Of a stretch of DNA of 17,032 bases, positions 7,995 to 15,326 are shown in pieces (positions within the stretch are counted from its first letter, which is position 1; each line of letters opens with the position of its first letter). A program made the position numbers and the translations under genes. The notes beneath the pieces are model-generated. The model did no database searches. It had not been told where the DNA came from and saw nothing but the letters and a program-made list of their open reading frames with translations. The stretch lies in contig JABXGU010000113.1 in the NCBI GenBank assembly GCA_016550415.1, forward strand, positions 1 through 17,032, written 5' to 3'. The DNA comes from an archaeon. GTDB taxonomy: Archaea > Asgardarchaeota > Hermodarchaeia > Hermodarchaeales > Hermodarchaeaceae.

Positions 7995-8224
7995 TGGGTG
8001 CTCCTTTTCATCTGGCTAAATAACATGTGTATGTTGGAGAATAAAATTTCTCCCGTGTTGTATTATGATCTTACTAACTACTTCCAAATCATACTGGTTC
8101 TGCAAATGTTGAATTCCACTGGATGCTTAAAGTTATGTTCGAAATACTTTATCGAATGGTAACTATCTATGAAACAATTGGAAACCATTTCATTAGATTT
8201 TGTCATGGTATGTTTGTTGTCGAC
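7995..8224. other. Non-coding gap between paralogs B and C
   Basis: No convincing gene is seen on either strand. Read on the minus strand it holds the GGAG for paralog B and an AT-rich AATTTTATT stretch near 8041-8050, about 50 bases before the B start, which could be its TATA box. A plus-strand open frame that starts at 8169 runs antisense into paralog C and looks spurious. Confidence 0.4.
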
Positions 8225-8653
8225 TTATGGTATGAAGAGTTGCGGAAATAGTGCCAATATTACTACACCTAGAATTGATGCCACCATAGCGATAATGAGT
8301 ACTGAGATTACGATGACAATGAAGCCGACCGCAATTGCACCCCAGAATCCGACATCGAAGAATCGCATGCATAGGGGAACATAGGCAAAGAGTGTGATTA
8401 GAGTACTGGCTACGGCAGGTGCCCACCAATAGACTGTTTGCAAACCGGTAACATATAGAGTAACGTAGAAGATTCCGTAGAGAGTCGCGGCGATGAGTGC
8501 GCCAATGAAAGCGACGATGAATGCTTCTCGGTATTCAGCATTAAGCCCTGTCACAATTCGACCTGCAATCCAAAAGATGAATGAACCCACAAGCCAGATG
8601 AGGAGAAAAGCGACAGCATATGGAATTAATGTTCCAATACCAATTTGAATCAT
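8225..8653 (-). CDS. Small membrane protein, tandem paralog C
   Basis: 142 residues when started at ATG 8653, with about four membrane segments. The signatures are AGRIVTGLN at 30-38 and RFFDVGFWGAIAVG at 97-110, at the same distances as in paralogs A and B. The start is decided by AGGAG 8 bases upstream and by alignment with the other two copies. A frame open up to 8761 would add 36 residues with no counterpart in A or B, so it is not used. The copy is divergent from nurA. The function is unknown, and nothing visible suggests an enzyme active site. Confidence 0.7.
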   Translation of the reverse strand: MIQIGIGTLIPYAVAFLLIWLVGSFIFWIAGRIVTGLNAEYREAFIVAFIGALIAATLYGIFYVTLYVTGLQTVYWWAPAVASTLITLFAYVPLCMRFFDVGFWGAIAVGFIVIVISVLIIAMVASILGVVILALFPQLFIP

Positions 8654-8739
8654 TTCAAATACTCCTATAGGAATAATATTCCTTGATAGAGAAATAACTT
8701 TAGTAAATAGCTTACTCTTAACCATTATTGCGACGGAGT

Positions 8740-8752
8740 TATGTTTAAAGGT
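8740..8752. promoter_or_regulatory. Palindromic TATA-like element shared by paralog C and the nurA operon
   Basis: TTTAAA at 8744-8749 reads the same on both strands. On the plus strand it sits about 25 bases before the nurA start region (TTG 8767/GTG 8779), which has no Shine-Dalgarno motif and so may be leaderless. On the minus strand it could serve paralog C with a leader of about 65 bases. Confidence 0.4.
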
Positions 8753-8766
8753 TAGATTCAAGGTTT

Positions 8767-10137
8767 TTGGTTGAAGTAGTGGGGTTGCGGTGGTTGCCTA
8801 ATTTCCTGGATTTATTTTTGAATGTTCTCCGGAGAGATCGAGACCGATTTAGGCAAATGTTGCGCGGCGAAGAAACTACTGAAGTTAACAAGATGCTCCG
8901 GGACGCTTTTTCTGCAGAGTGGCATGACCTCCCACCACCAAAACAAAAGGATTTGCATGTTGTTGCCATTGATAGTGGACGTGCGCTACGTGAATATTCG
9001 TCTGGTACTTTTATGTATATTTGCCGTGCTGTAGCCACATCATCTTGGGGAAAAAAATACCGAAAAGTGGCCACTAATTTTCACACTATCACCTCGGCAA
9101 GGGAATACATCAATAACATGGTAAGTTTGCGTTCTGAACATGTTGAACACGAAGTGGCTCTTGAAGCATTGAATGATTTCTCTGATGTAAATTTAGTTCT
9201 GATAGATGGATCTTTGTATGGACGAACGCTCCATGTTCCCATGTCCTTTAACTACCCAGGTGAACGGGACCTTTACCTCAAGTACATGGAGACATTTGAC
9301 CAACTCTTGGAGGAGTGTCGCAAAAGGAAAATCCTACTACTCGGAGTTAGTAAAGATTCAGTTGCAAGTCACATGACTAAACTTCTCATGAAGGACATAA
9401 GCAAAAAAATCCTATACGATTTAGGACAACACTTGCCAGAAAAATACATGGAACAGCTGAACGAAAATTTAGAGGCAATTCATCAGCGACCGTATCCTCT
9501 AATGCGGCTAGTTGCTGATTTACCCCTATCAGATAAACAACGTGAGACTTTGCGAAGCCTTGTCAATGAATTGCGACGTCCCCGCCCAGATTTTTCCCTG
9601 CTCCATGTTTGGGCGAAAACTGCAGGTTATACAACACCAATTGAACCCTACCCTGAAATTCCTCTATACAAATATGAGGCTAAGGACCCACTCCGATATG
9701 TTCAGAGACGTTTCCCTGATGCCATTGTTGACTATCCTGGAAAAGAGGATGATTTTGAGAAATGGGCTCATACCATCATGGAGAAGGCATTTCACTTGCC
9801 TACCTTTGTGACCTTCTGTGTAAAATTAGCACATAACGATACACCATTGCGTGTTGATTTACCCGCCTTCAATATTGGACTCCCAACCAGAGTGTCAGAA
9901 ATCTCCGAGTCTAGGCGGCTTGATCCATTGCCAGATCGTTTAGGGGGTGTGCTCCAATTATTGCAGGCCGAATACGGTGGTCTCGATCAATATAATGTGT
10001 GGTTGGTTCGTGCTGACCAAGAAGCTCGTCTTCCAACCCGAGATGTTACTACACTTTATGAACCATTAATAGAAAAGGAACTTAAAACCCAACTAGCACT
10101 CACACGGAGGAATCGTCGTGCCAAATACGCCCACTGA
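8767..10137 (+). CDS. nurA: NurA 5'-3' nuclease
   Basis: 456 residues. NurA is the Mn-dependent nuclease that binds the HerA translocase and degrades DNA ends during resection. The NurA-domain motifs appear in order: VAIDSG with Asp69 in the first strand, VLIDGSL with Asp147, and LLGVSKDS with Lys196. The C-terminal strand is YNVWLVRADQEARL, near residue 425. The central part (about 200-330) is longer than in the small crenarchaeal versions and largely helical. The start is uncertain: TTG 8767 is the first possible codon after an in-frame stop at 8746, and GTG 8779 and TTG 8785 follow in frame. There is no ribosome site, so a leaderless start near the predicted transcript start is likely. It is the first gene of the four-gene repair operon and overlaps herA by 20 bases. 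Confidence 0.88.
   Translation: MVEVVGLRWLPNFLDLFLNVLRRDRDRFRQMLRGEETTEVNKMLRDAFSAEWHDLPPPKQKDLHVVAIDSGRALREYSSGTFMYICRAVATSSWGKKYRKVATNFHTITSAREYINNMVSLRSEHVEHEVALEALNDFSDVNLVLIDGSLYGRTLHVPMSFNYPGERDLYLKYMETFDQLLEECRKRKILLLGVSKDSVASHMTKLLMKDISKKILYDLGQHLPEKYMEQLNENLEAIHQRPYPLMRLVADLPLSDKQRETLRSLVNELRRPRPDFSLLHVWAKTAGYTTPIEPYPEIPLYKYEAKDPLRYVQRRFPDAIVDYPGKEDDFEKWAHTIMEKAFHLPTFVTFCVKLAHNDTPLRVDLPAFNIGLPTRVSEISESRRLDPLPDRLGGVLQLLQAEYGGLDQYNVWLVRADQEARLPTRDVTTLYEPLIEKELKTQLALTRRNRRAKYAH
10106..10110 (+). promoter_or_regulatory. Shine-Dalgarno site of herA inside nurA
   Basis: GGAGG lies 7 bases before GTG 10118 within the last codons of nurA. It fixes the herA start and implies coupled translation of the HerA-NurA pair. 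Confidence 0.65.
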
Positions 10138-11749
10138 AGAACCTGTTGGTTTTATTGTTGAAGAAGCTCAAGCCACCGAGTTTGTATTTGCCAGTGACCG
10201 AAAACGCTACCCACCCAAATTCGAGTATTTAACCGTTCAATCTGAGGAACTTGTAGAAGGTGTCCTTAAGCCGGTTGATGTTCTTGCACAAGTGGAGCGC
10301 ATATCCTCTGTTAGTTTTGCATTACGCCGCGACCTCGACATTGAAGCAATTCACCGGATAAAAGAAGCGGGAATCGATGATGTAAAAACATGGGGCGTTG
10401 CTCGAATCCTCGGCTACCTTGCTCCTGTGGCAAAGGATGCTCCACCCGTTGTTATGATGCCCCGCCGCGCTGTTGCACCAGGCAATCCTATTTACATTGC
10501 TCCCAGTAGCCTGTTGGCAAAATTTTATGCCTATCCGCCTGAAGCTAGCCTCTATATTGGCAATCTTATTCTCCGTCCAGAGGTTCACGTCAATTTACGC
10601 ATTAATGGGTTCCGACGCCATGTTGCCATACTAGCGCAGACAGGTGCTGGCAAAAGCTATCTCACAGGTGTTCTAGTTGAGGAATTAATGGAAAAAGGCG
10701 CAACAATAGTTGTTATTGACCCCCACGCAGATTACGTCTTTCTAAGCCAATCCGCTCAGGGAGGCAAACACACCTTCTCTGATAATGTAACAGTCTTTCA
10801 AAATCCAGAAAGTACAGGGCGCTATAGTAAGAAAGATATCGGTCAAGTAGAGCCCTATACAATCAGACTTGTAGACCTAGATTTTGATGAATTATGTGAT
10901 GTCTGCGGCATTGGCAAAACTTTCACCAATATCCGTGCTGGTCTCAGCGAAGCTTTGGAGCGTCTTAGGGAACGAGGCGTCATCTACCTTCATGAAGATA
11001 TTGAGAATGAACTTGAGGCTATAACAAAGGATGAAGGAGCTGACAAGAATATCAAGCAAGGAGCCCTTGATGCCCTCAAATATGTTGGTCGACTCAAAAG
11101 GCTTCGCGTATTCTCTCGGAGTGGTGTCCCCATCGAGAGCATCATTAAACCCTACCACGCTTCTGTAATTGATTTGTCTGGTTTGGGCAGCGTCAGCACT
11201 GACTATATTGTTAGTCGGCTCCTCAAGGACATCTACAATAGTGTGATCTCTGATGCCTTTCCTTATCCTGTATTCCTCGTCGTAGAAGAGGCTCACAACT
11301 TCGTTCCACCAGAGAGTAACACCTATTCCTTCGAAATCATCCGTCGCATCGCAGCAGAAGGTCGCAAGTTCGGAATTTTCCTCATTCTCATCAGTCAGCG
11401 CCCCGGCAAAGTCCACCCTGATAGTCTAAGCCAATGTAATAGCCAGATTGTCCTAAAAATTACTAATCCACGTGACCAAAATGCAATCAGGGAATCCTCA
11501 GAACGTCTAAGTGAAGATCTTATCTCGGACCTTCCTGGATTGAACGTTGGTGAAGCAGTGGTTGTTGGTGATATAACTCGCACACCTGTTATGATTCGGG
11601 TGCGTCCCCGCCTAACCCGTGAGGGCGGTGGCGATATTGATGTTGTTGGACGCCTACAACAAGCTAGGAAAGCGGTTGGTATTGATCAACGTATAGCATC
11701 TCAACGTTCAAAAGAAAAGAGGCTTAAAGGTTCCTTCTCAGAGGTTTGA
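10118..11749 (+). CDS. herA: HerA DNA translocase ATPase
   Basis: 543 residues, the usual length of archaeal HerA, a hexameric FtsK-like DNA pump that drives DNA into NurA. An N-terminal beta-barrel (HAS barrel) covers about residues 10-120. The RecA-like core has Walker A AQTGAGKS (Lys179, Ser180), then VVIDPHADY near 198-206. Walker B with its paired acidic residues is VVEEAHNF (Glu390, Glu391), and the conserved ISQRPGKVHPDSLSQCN, with a likely arginine contact to the neighbouring subunit, follows near 416-432. All catalytic elements look intact. The start is GTG 10118, with GGAGG 7 bases upstream. mre11 begins 7 bases after its stop. The nurA and mre11/rad50 neighbours mark this as the repair HerA rather than one of the HerA-like proteins of phage-defence systems. 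Confidence 0.93.
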   Translation: MPNTPTEEPVGFIVEEAQATEFVFASDRKRYPPKFEYLTVQSEELVEGVLKPVDVLAQVERISSVSFALRRDLDIEAIHRIKEAGIDDVKTWGVARILGYLAPVAKDAPPVVMMPRRAVAPGNPIYIAPSSLLAKFYAYPPEASLYIGNLILRPEVHVNLRINGFRRHVAILAQTGAGKSYLTGVLVEELMEKGATIVVIDPHADYVFLSQSAQGGKHTFSDNVTVFQNPESTGRYSKKDIGQVEPYTIRLVDLDFDELCDVCGIGKTFTNIRAGLSEALERLRERGVIYLHEDIENELEAITKDEGADKNIKQGALDALKYVGRLKRLRVFSRSGVPIESIIKPYHASVIDLSGLGSVSTDYIVSRLLKDIYNSVISDAFPYPVFLVVEEAHNFVPPESNTYSFEIIRRIAAEGRKFGIFLILISQRPGKVHPDSLSQCNSQIVLKITNPRDQNAIRESSERLSEDLISDLPGLNVGEAVVVGDITRTPVMIRVRPRLTREGGGDIDVVGRLQQARKAVGIDQRIASQRSKEKRLKGSFSEV

Positions 11750-11756
11750 AAATCCA

Positions 11757-12926
11757 ATGCCTGTGAAGATTCTTCACACATCAGATAGTCACCTAGACGT
11801 ACCTGCTGTAAAATTCGGAGGACGCAGTTACGAACGAAAAAAGGATTTTCTCCTCAGCTTTGACACTATAATAGACCATGCACTCGAAAAGAAACCAGAT
11901 TTGTTTCTACATTCAGGTGATCTCTTTGATAGTCTGAATCCAAGGAATCCCGTGCGCGCACATGTTATGAAGGCATTCCGAAAACTGAATGAACAGGGTA
12001 TTCGGATTTTCATTATAAGCGGGAACCATGATGTCCCCCGTGATCGCAGACATGGTGTCTCCCCACTCCTTGAATATGAGCGTGCTGGTTTTGTCACCTT
12101 CTTCCAAGACTGGGAGACAATAGGTTCTGAAACAGTTGATATCAACGGTCTAAGTGTTGAGGTATCAGGGGTCTCCTTTAGCCCCACATTACCTGCTGAT
12201 GCTGGTGTGGACCCTTTAGGTCAGCTTTCCATTCCTGGTAAGGGCGATGTGAATATTCTAATTGTTCATGATAATGTTGAAGGTCTACGTGGAACATTCC
12301 CCAATAGTCCAACTATTCGTCTTAAGTCCCTGCCCAAGAATCTAGCCTATCTAGCTGTTGGACACATCCATGAACATCAAAAAACGCAGATGGGAAGCAC
12401 CACCATTTGTGCACCTGGAAGTACTGAGCATGTTTCTTTTTCCGAGGAGAAACATGAGAAAGGCTTTGTGTGGTTTGAAGCAGATACAAATGGTGTAACG
12501 CAACTAGATTTTATTCCAATTGAAACCCGTCCCATGAGAACCCTAGAAATTACTATCCCCAAGGATGCTGACATCAATCAACTTCTAATCAAGGAGATTA
12601 ACCGCCTGCGCAATCCTCAGTTGATTCTGCGTCTCCGTCTAAAGGGTGTCATGACAATCAAATCTGCAGAGCGGTACCGCCGAGCTGAAGTTGTAAGACA
12701 CGGCTATGCCAAATGCTTCTCTTGCGACATTGTCGATGAATTGGAATATGTAAGTCCTAGCCCAGAAAAATTCCCAGTAGGGGCTGAACTTAAGCCTCCA
12801 TTGACGGAGTATCGTGAACATCTCACTGCACACATAAAAAAAGAGAAGGACGCTGAAAGAAAGGCACTGTTAGAAAAAGCTTTGGAACGAGGTCTCGTCC
12901 TTCTAGAAGAGGAAGGAGGCTGGTAG
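11757..12926 (+). CDS. mre11: Mre11-type DNA repair nuclease
   Basis: 389 residues. A calcineurin-like metallophosphoesterase that acts as exo- and endonuclease with Rad50 at DNA ends. Phosphoesterase motifs, all present: DSHLD (Asp10, His12), GDLFD (Asp55), GNHD (Asn90, His91), HDN (His171) and GHIHEHQ (His203, His205). Motif I reads DSHLD where most Mre11/SbcD proteins have DxHLG; as I recall, the Asp form is seen in the bacterial YhaO branch. After residue 215 comes the capping region. The C-terminal 40 residues (HIKKEKDAERKALLEKALE) form a charged helix suited to bind the base of the Rad50 coiled coil. The start is ATG 11757, with GAGGT 11 bases upstream in the end of herA. rad50 follows within 4-25 bases, depending on its start. 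Confidence 0.9.
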   Translation: MPVKILHTSDSHLDVPAVKFGGRSYERKKDFLLSFDTIIDHALEKKPDLFLHSGDLFDSLNPRNPVRAHVMKAFRKLNEQGIRIFIISGNHDVPRDRRHGVSPLLEYERAGFVTFFQDWETIGSETVDINGLSVEVSGVSFSPTLPADAGVDPLGQLSIPGKGDVNILIVHDNVEGLRGTFPNSPTIRLKSLPKNLAYLAVGHIHEHQKTQMGSTTICAPGSTEHVSFSEEKHEKGFVWFEADTNGVTQLDFIPIETRPMRTLEITIPKDADINQLLIKEINRLRNPQLILRLRLKGVMTIKSAERYRRAEVVRHGYAKCFSCDIVDELEYVSPSPEKFPVGAELKPPLTEYREHLTAHIKKEKDAERKALLEKALERGLVLLEEEGGW

Positions 12927-12951
12927 AGGGATGGTCAAGTTACATTAACTA
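12911..12951 (+). other. Interrupted original start of rad50 (SD, ATG, in-frame TAA)
   Basis: GGAAGGAGG (12911-12919) precedes ATG 12931, which lies 4 bases after the mre11 stop. From this ATG the frame reads Met-Val-Lys-Leu-His-stop-Leu, then runs directly into the rad50 frame at GTG 12952. The residues on both sides of TAA 12946-12948 match the first beta strand of Rad50/SMC heads (K-L-x-x-L-x-x-x-N-F). Either translation stops and restarts at GTG 12952, three bases after the TAA, or the TAA is a mutation or base-call error. Confidence 0.7.
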
Positions 12952-15297
12952 GTGGCCCATAATTTCAAACATCTTGATGTTGAATTGACCTTCCCAGATG
13001 GTATTCTTGCAATCAGTGGACCAAACGAATCAGGGAAATCCTCCATAATAGAAGCAATTCTCTTTGCGTTCTTCGGTCGAACACACAAGGCTCCCCGTGG
13101 CGAGAAAGAACGCCTTATCAACTATGACGCAGAATCACTCCTCGTTCAACTTGTTTTCTACATTGGAGAAAAAAAGTACCGCATCACAAGGCGAATTCAT
13201 AAGAAAAAAAGCAGCGAAGCTTCACTACATGAGTTGAAACCCGGAAATCAAAGTCAACTAATAGCCAATACGGTCAAAGCTGTGGATGGGACAATCAATG
13301 AACTACTTGGCGGAATCGGCCTAAGTGATATGCTAGCTAGCAACGTAGTTCTTCAGAAGGATTTAGACCACCTTGCAAAACTCCCGAAAATGGACCGGCG
13401 TCACGTCATCAATGCCATGATGGGGCGAGAATGTTTTACTCGTGCTACTGAAAAAATAATGTCGGAGTCTCGATCGACTCAACAGAACTTCGAGCTTGCA
13501 AGTAAGGAATTAGAGCAGCTGAGGAATAGCCAGGAACTTTATCAGAAGAACACTAGCGAGCTTGAGTCAAAACAGAAGGTAAGTACAGAACTCGATAAGA
13601 AGCTCAAAGACATTAGCCAGACCTATGCTAAGACAGAGAAAAGTTACATTGCGGTGAAAGCTTACAAAGAAGTAAAGGATGAGCAAGACCGTATTCGTCG
13701 TGAACTAGAACTTAAGACCTCACTCCACCAACAGCGAGAAGATGAACTAGCTCGTCTTGGCAAACTGGAATCTAGACGAAAAACCCTCGAATCACAACAG
13801 AAGCGGTTTGCATACTTGCAAAGTGATGTTGCTGCTTTTGAAGAACTCCAAGTAACTTCTTCTGATATGGAAGAAAAAATCCGTGAAAAAAGTGATGCTG
13901 ACGAATCTATTCAGCGTGCTCAGTTGCGAGTCAAAGAGTTGGAACCCTTTCATGATGCTGCAGCAGAATATGAACGAGTTCAATCCTTACGTCTTGAAAC
14001 TGAAGCCTCACAACGGCGTATCATGTCCCCACTCCTATATGTCCCTTCTATTGGATTACTTGCCGCAGGACTTGGTGTGATTTTTTTTAATTTTCTTGTT
14101 GGAATCCTAATCCTCCTTCTCTCAATTCCTTTTCTTGTTTATCTCGGGAAGACCCTCTTTGCTTATCGGCGAGTGAAACCTCGTCTTGATGAACTTAGAA
14201 ATAGAGAGCAGGAGTTAATTGGGCAGGCAAATCGCTATCGGGAAAAAGATATACTCACCACTCAATTGGCTGAAACGGAACAACATAGTAAACAGTTGGA
14301 AATTAGAATTCACGAATTATCCCAGACTGTACTCTTGAAATTTGCAGCTCTCTCTTCTGATATCACTGAGTCATTTCCTCATCCTGAAGAACTAGGCGCA
14401 TCAGAGCTACTGGAAGCTGTTGAATCAGTTGAGCAAAAACTCAACCAACTAAAAGCAAAGCGTGATACTATCAGTGAAGAACTCTCTTCTGTAGCGGAAC
14501 AACTAGCAGGCATCAAACAACTAAAAGATGAACTCAAGCGCATAAAAGAGAACGTTGCAGAACTTGAACAGCAACTTGCATCACTCAAACTACCCAAGCT
14601 TCCTTCCGAAATCCCCACCTACTCAGATGAAATATACAAGAGCCTTGACCAACAATGTCGAGAACTTGGCGAAGAAAAAGCGGGTCTCCAAGCTGAACTT
14701 AAACAAGTCAAGCAACGGATTGAAGAACTAACCACTCTCCTCAAACAAGATGAGGGAGTTTTAGAAAAATACGAGAAGAAAGAGAAGGAAGTTGCACAAC
14801 TCAAAGAGAAACTAGACACAGGAAAACTCACTATCGAACTACTTCGCGAAGTAGCAGAACATGGTCGTGAACAAGTGCGACCAGGCGTAGTAGGAATAAT
14901 GGAGCGTCTTCTCTCCTCCATAACTGATGGAAAATATAGATTTCCAAAGCTAAGCGAAGACTATAGCCTCAAAGTGTACTCCGCTACTGCCGGTGAATAC
15001 ATCCAAGCAGATCTTTTCAGTGGTGGCACCGAAGACCAATTCCTTCTAGCTCTGAGACTCGGTTTCGCCATAACTCTTCTTCCCCATGGCAGAGGAACTG
15101 CACCCCAGTTCCTTCTTCTGGATGAACCATTCGCAGGTTCCGATGTTCAAAGACGTGATAACATAATTCAGTTGCTACAGGATGAATTATCCAAAACATT
15201 CATGCAAATAATTGTTGTAAGTCACCAGCGTGTCATTCTTGCAGCTTCTGAACATAATATTCGCATGAGTAATGGACATATCATTCAAACTGATTAG
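12952..15297 (+). CDS. rad50: Rad50-like ATPase with a central transmembrane hairpin and no zinc hook
   Basis: 781 residues from GTG 12952 (788 if the upstream ATG were used). The head motifs are complete: Walker A GPNESGKSS (Lys29), Q-loop Gln135, signature FSGGTEDQ at 689-696, Walker B LLLDEP (Asp724, Glu725), D-loop AGSD and H-loop His758. Heptad-like charged helices run about 170-355 and 405-640. At the midpoint, where Rad50 has a CxxC zinc hook, there is instead a pair of hydrophobic helices (about 361-379 and 382-399) with almost no loop between them. Arginine and lysine lie on both outer flanks, as expected for a hairpin whose ends face the cytoplasm. Only two cysteines exist, far apart and not in CxxC form. 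It is the last gene of the operon. ABC heads normally dimerise and drive Mre11; tethering to the membrane is inferred. The signature and NESGKS resemble bacterial YhaN more than classical Rad50. Confidence 0.85.
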   Translation: MAHNFKHLDVELTFPDGILAISGPNESGKSSIIEAILFAFFGRTHKAPRGEKERLINYDAESLLVQLVFYIGEKKYRITRRIHKKKSSEASLHELKPGNQSQLIANTVKAVDGTINELLGGIGLSDMLASNVVLQKDLDHLAKLPKMDRRHVINAMMGRECFTRATEKIMSESRSTQQNFELASKELEQLRNSQELYQKNTSELESKQKVSTELDKKLKDISQTYAKTEKSYIAVKAYKEVKDEQDRIRRELELKTSLHQQREDELARLGKLESRRKTLESQQKRFAYLQSDVAAFEELQVTSSDMEEKIREKSDADESIQRAQLRVKELEPFHDAAAEYERVQSLRLETEASQRRIMSPLLYVPSIGLLAAGLGVIFFNFLVGILILLLSIPFLVYLGKTLFAYRRVKPRLDELRNREQELIGQANRYREKDILTTQLAETEQHSKQLEIRIHELSQTVLLKFAALSSDITESFPHPEELGASELLEAVESVEQKLNQLKAKRDTISEELSSVAEQLAGIKQLKDELKRIKENVAELEQQLASLKLPKLPSEIPTYSDEIYKSLDQQCRELGEEKAGLQAELKQVKQRIEELTTLLKQDEGVLEKYEKKEKEVAQLKEKLDTGKLTIELLREVAEHGREQVRPGVVGIMERLLSSITDGKYRFPKLSEDYSLKVYSATAGEYIQADLFSGGTEDQFLLALRLGFAITLLPHGRGTAPQFLLLDEPFAGSDVQRRDNIIQLLQDELSKTFMQIIVVSHQRVILAASEHNIRMSNGHIIQTD

Positions 15298-15326
15298 TAG
15301 AAAGAATTTCTCTTGGTAAAGAGTTG

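Noticed and set aside
8169..8384. Plus-strand open frame over the end of paralog C
   Set aside because: It is antisense to a conserved membrane protein, and its Thr/Met-rich product looks like a frame shadow.
8654..8761. Longer paralog C starting at 8761
   Set aside because: The two other copies start at the equivalent of 8653, and AGGAG lies just upstream of that ATG.
12946..12948. Recoding of the rad50 stop as pyrrolysine
   Set aside because: Pyrrolysine uses TAG, and this codon is TAA. TAG also ends several genes here (stops at 6149, 12926 and 15297).
14379..14921. Minus-strand Ser-rich open frames inside rad50
   Set aside because: They mirror the Glu/Leu/Lys-rich coiled-coil codons on the other strand, which commonly yields long Ser-rich antisense frames.
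10118..15297. A HerA-based phage-defence system
   Set aside because: Such systems pair HerA with SIR2, DUF4297 or similar effectors. Here NurA, Mre11 and Rad50 are all present with intact motifs, which points to DNA repair.
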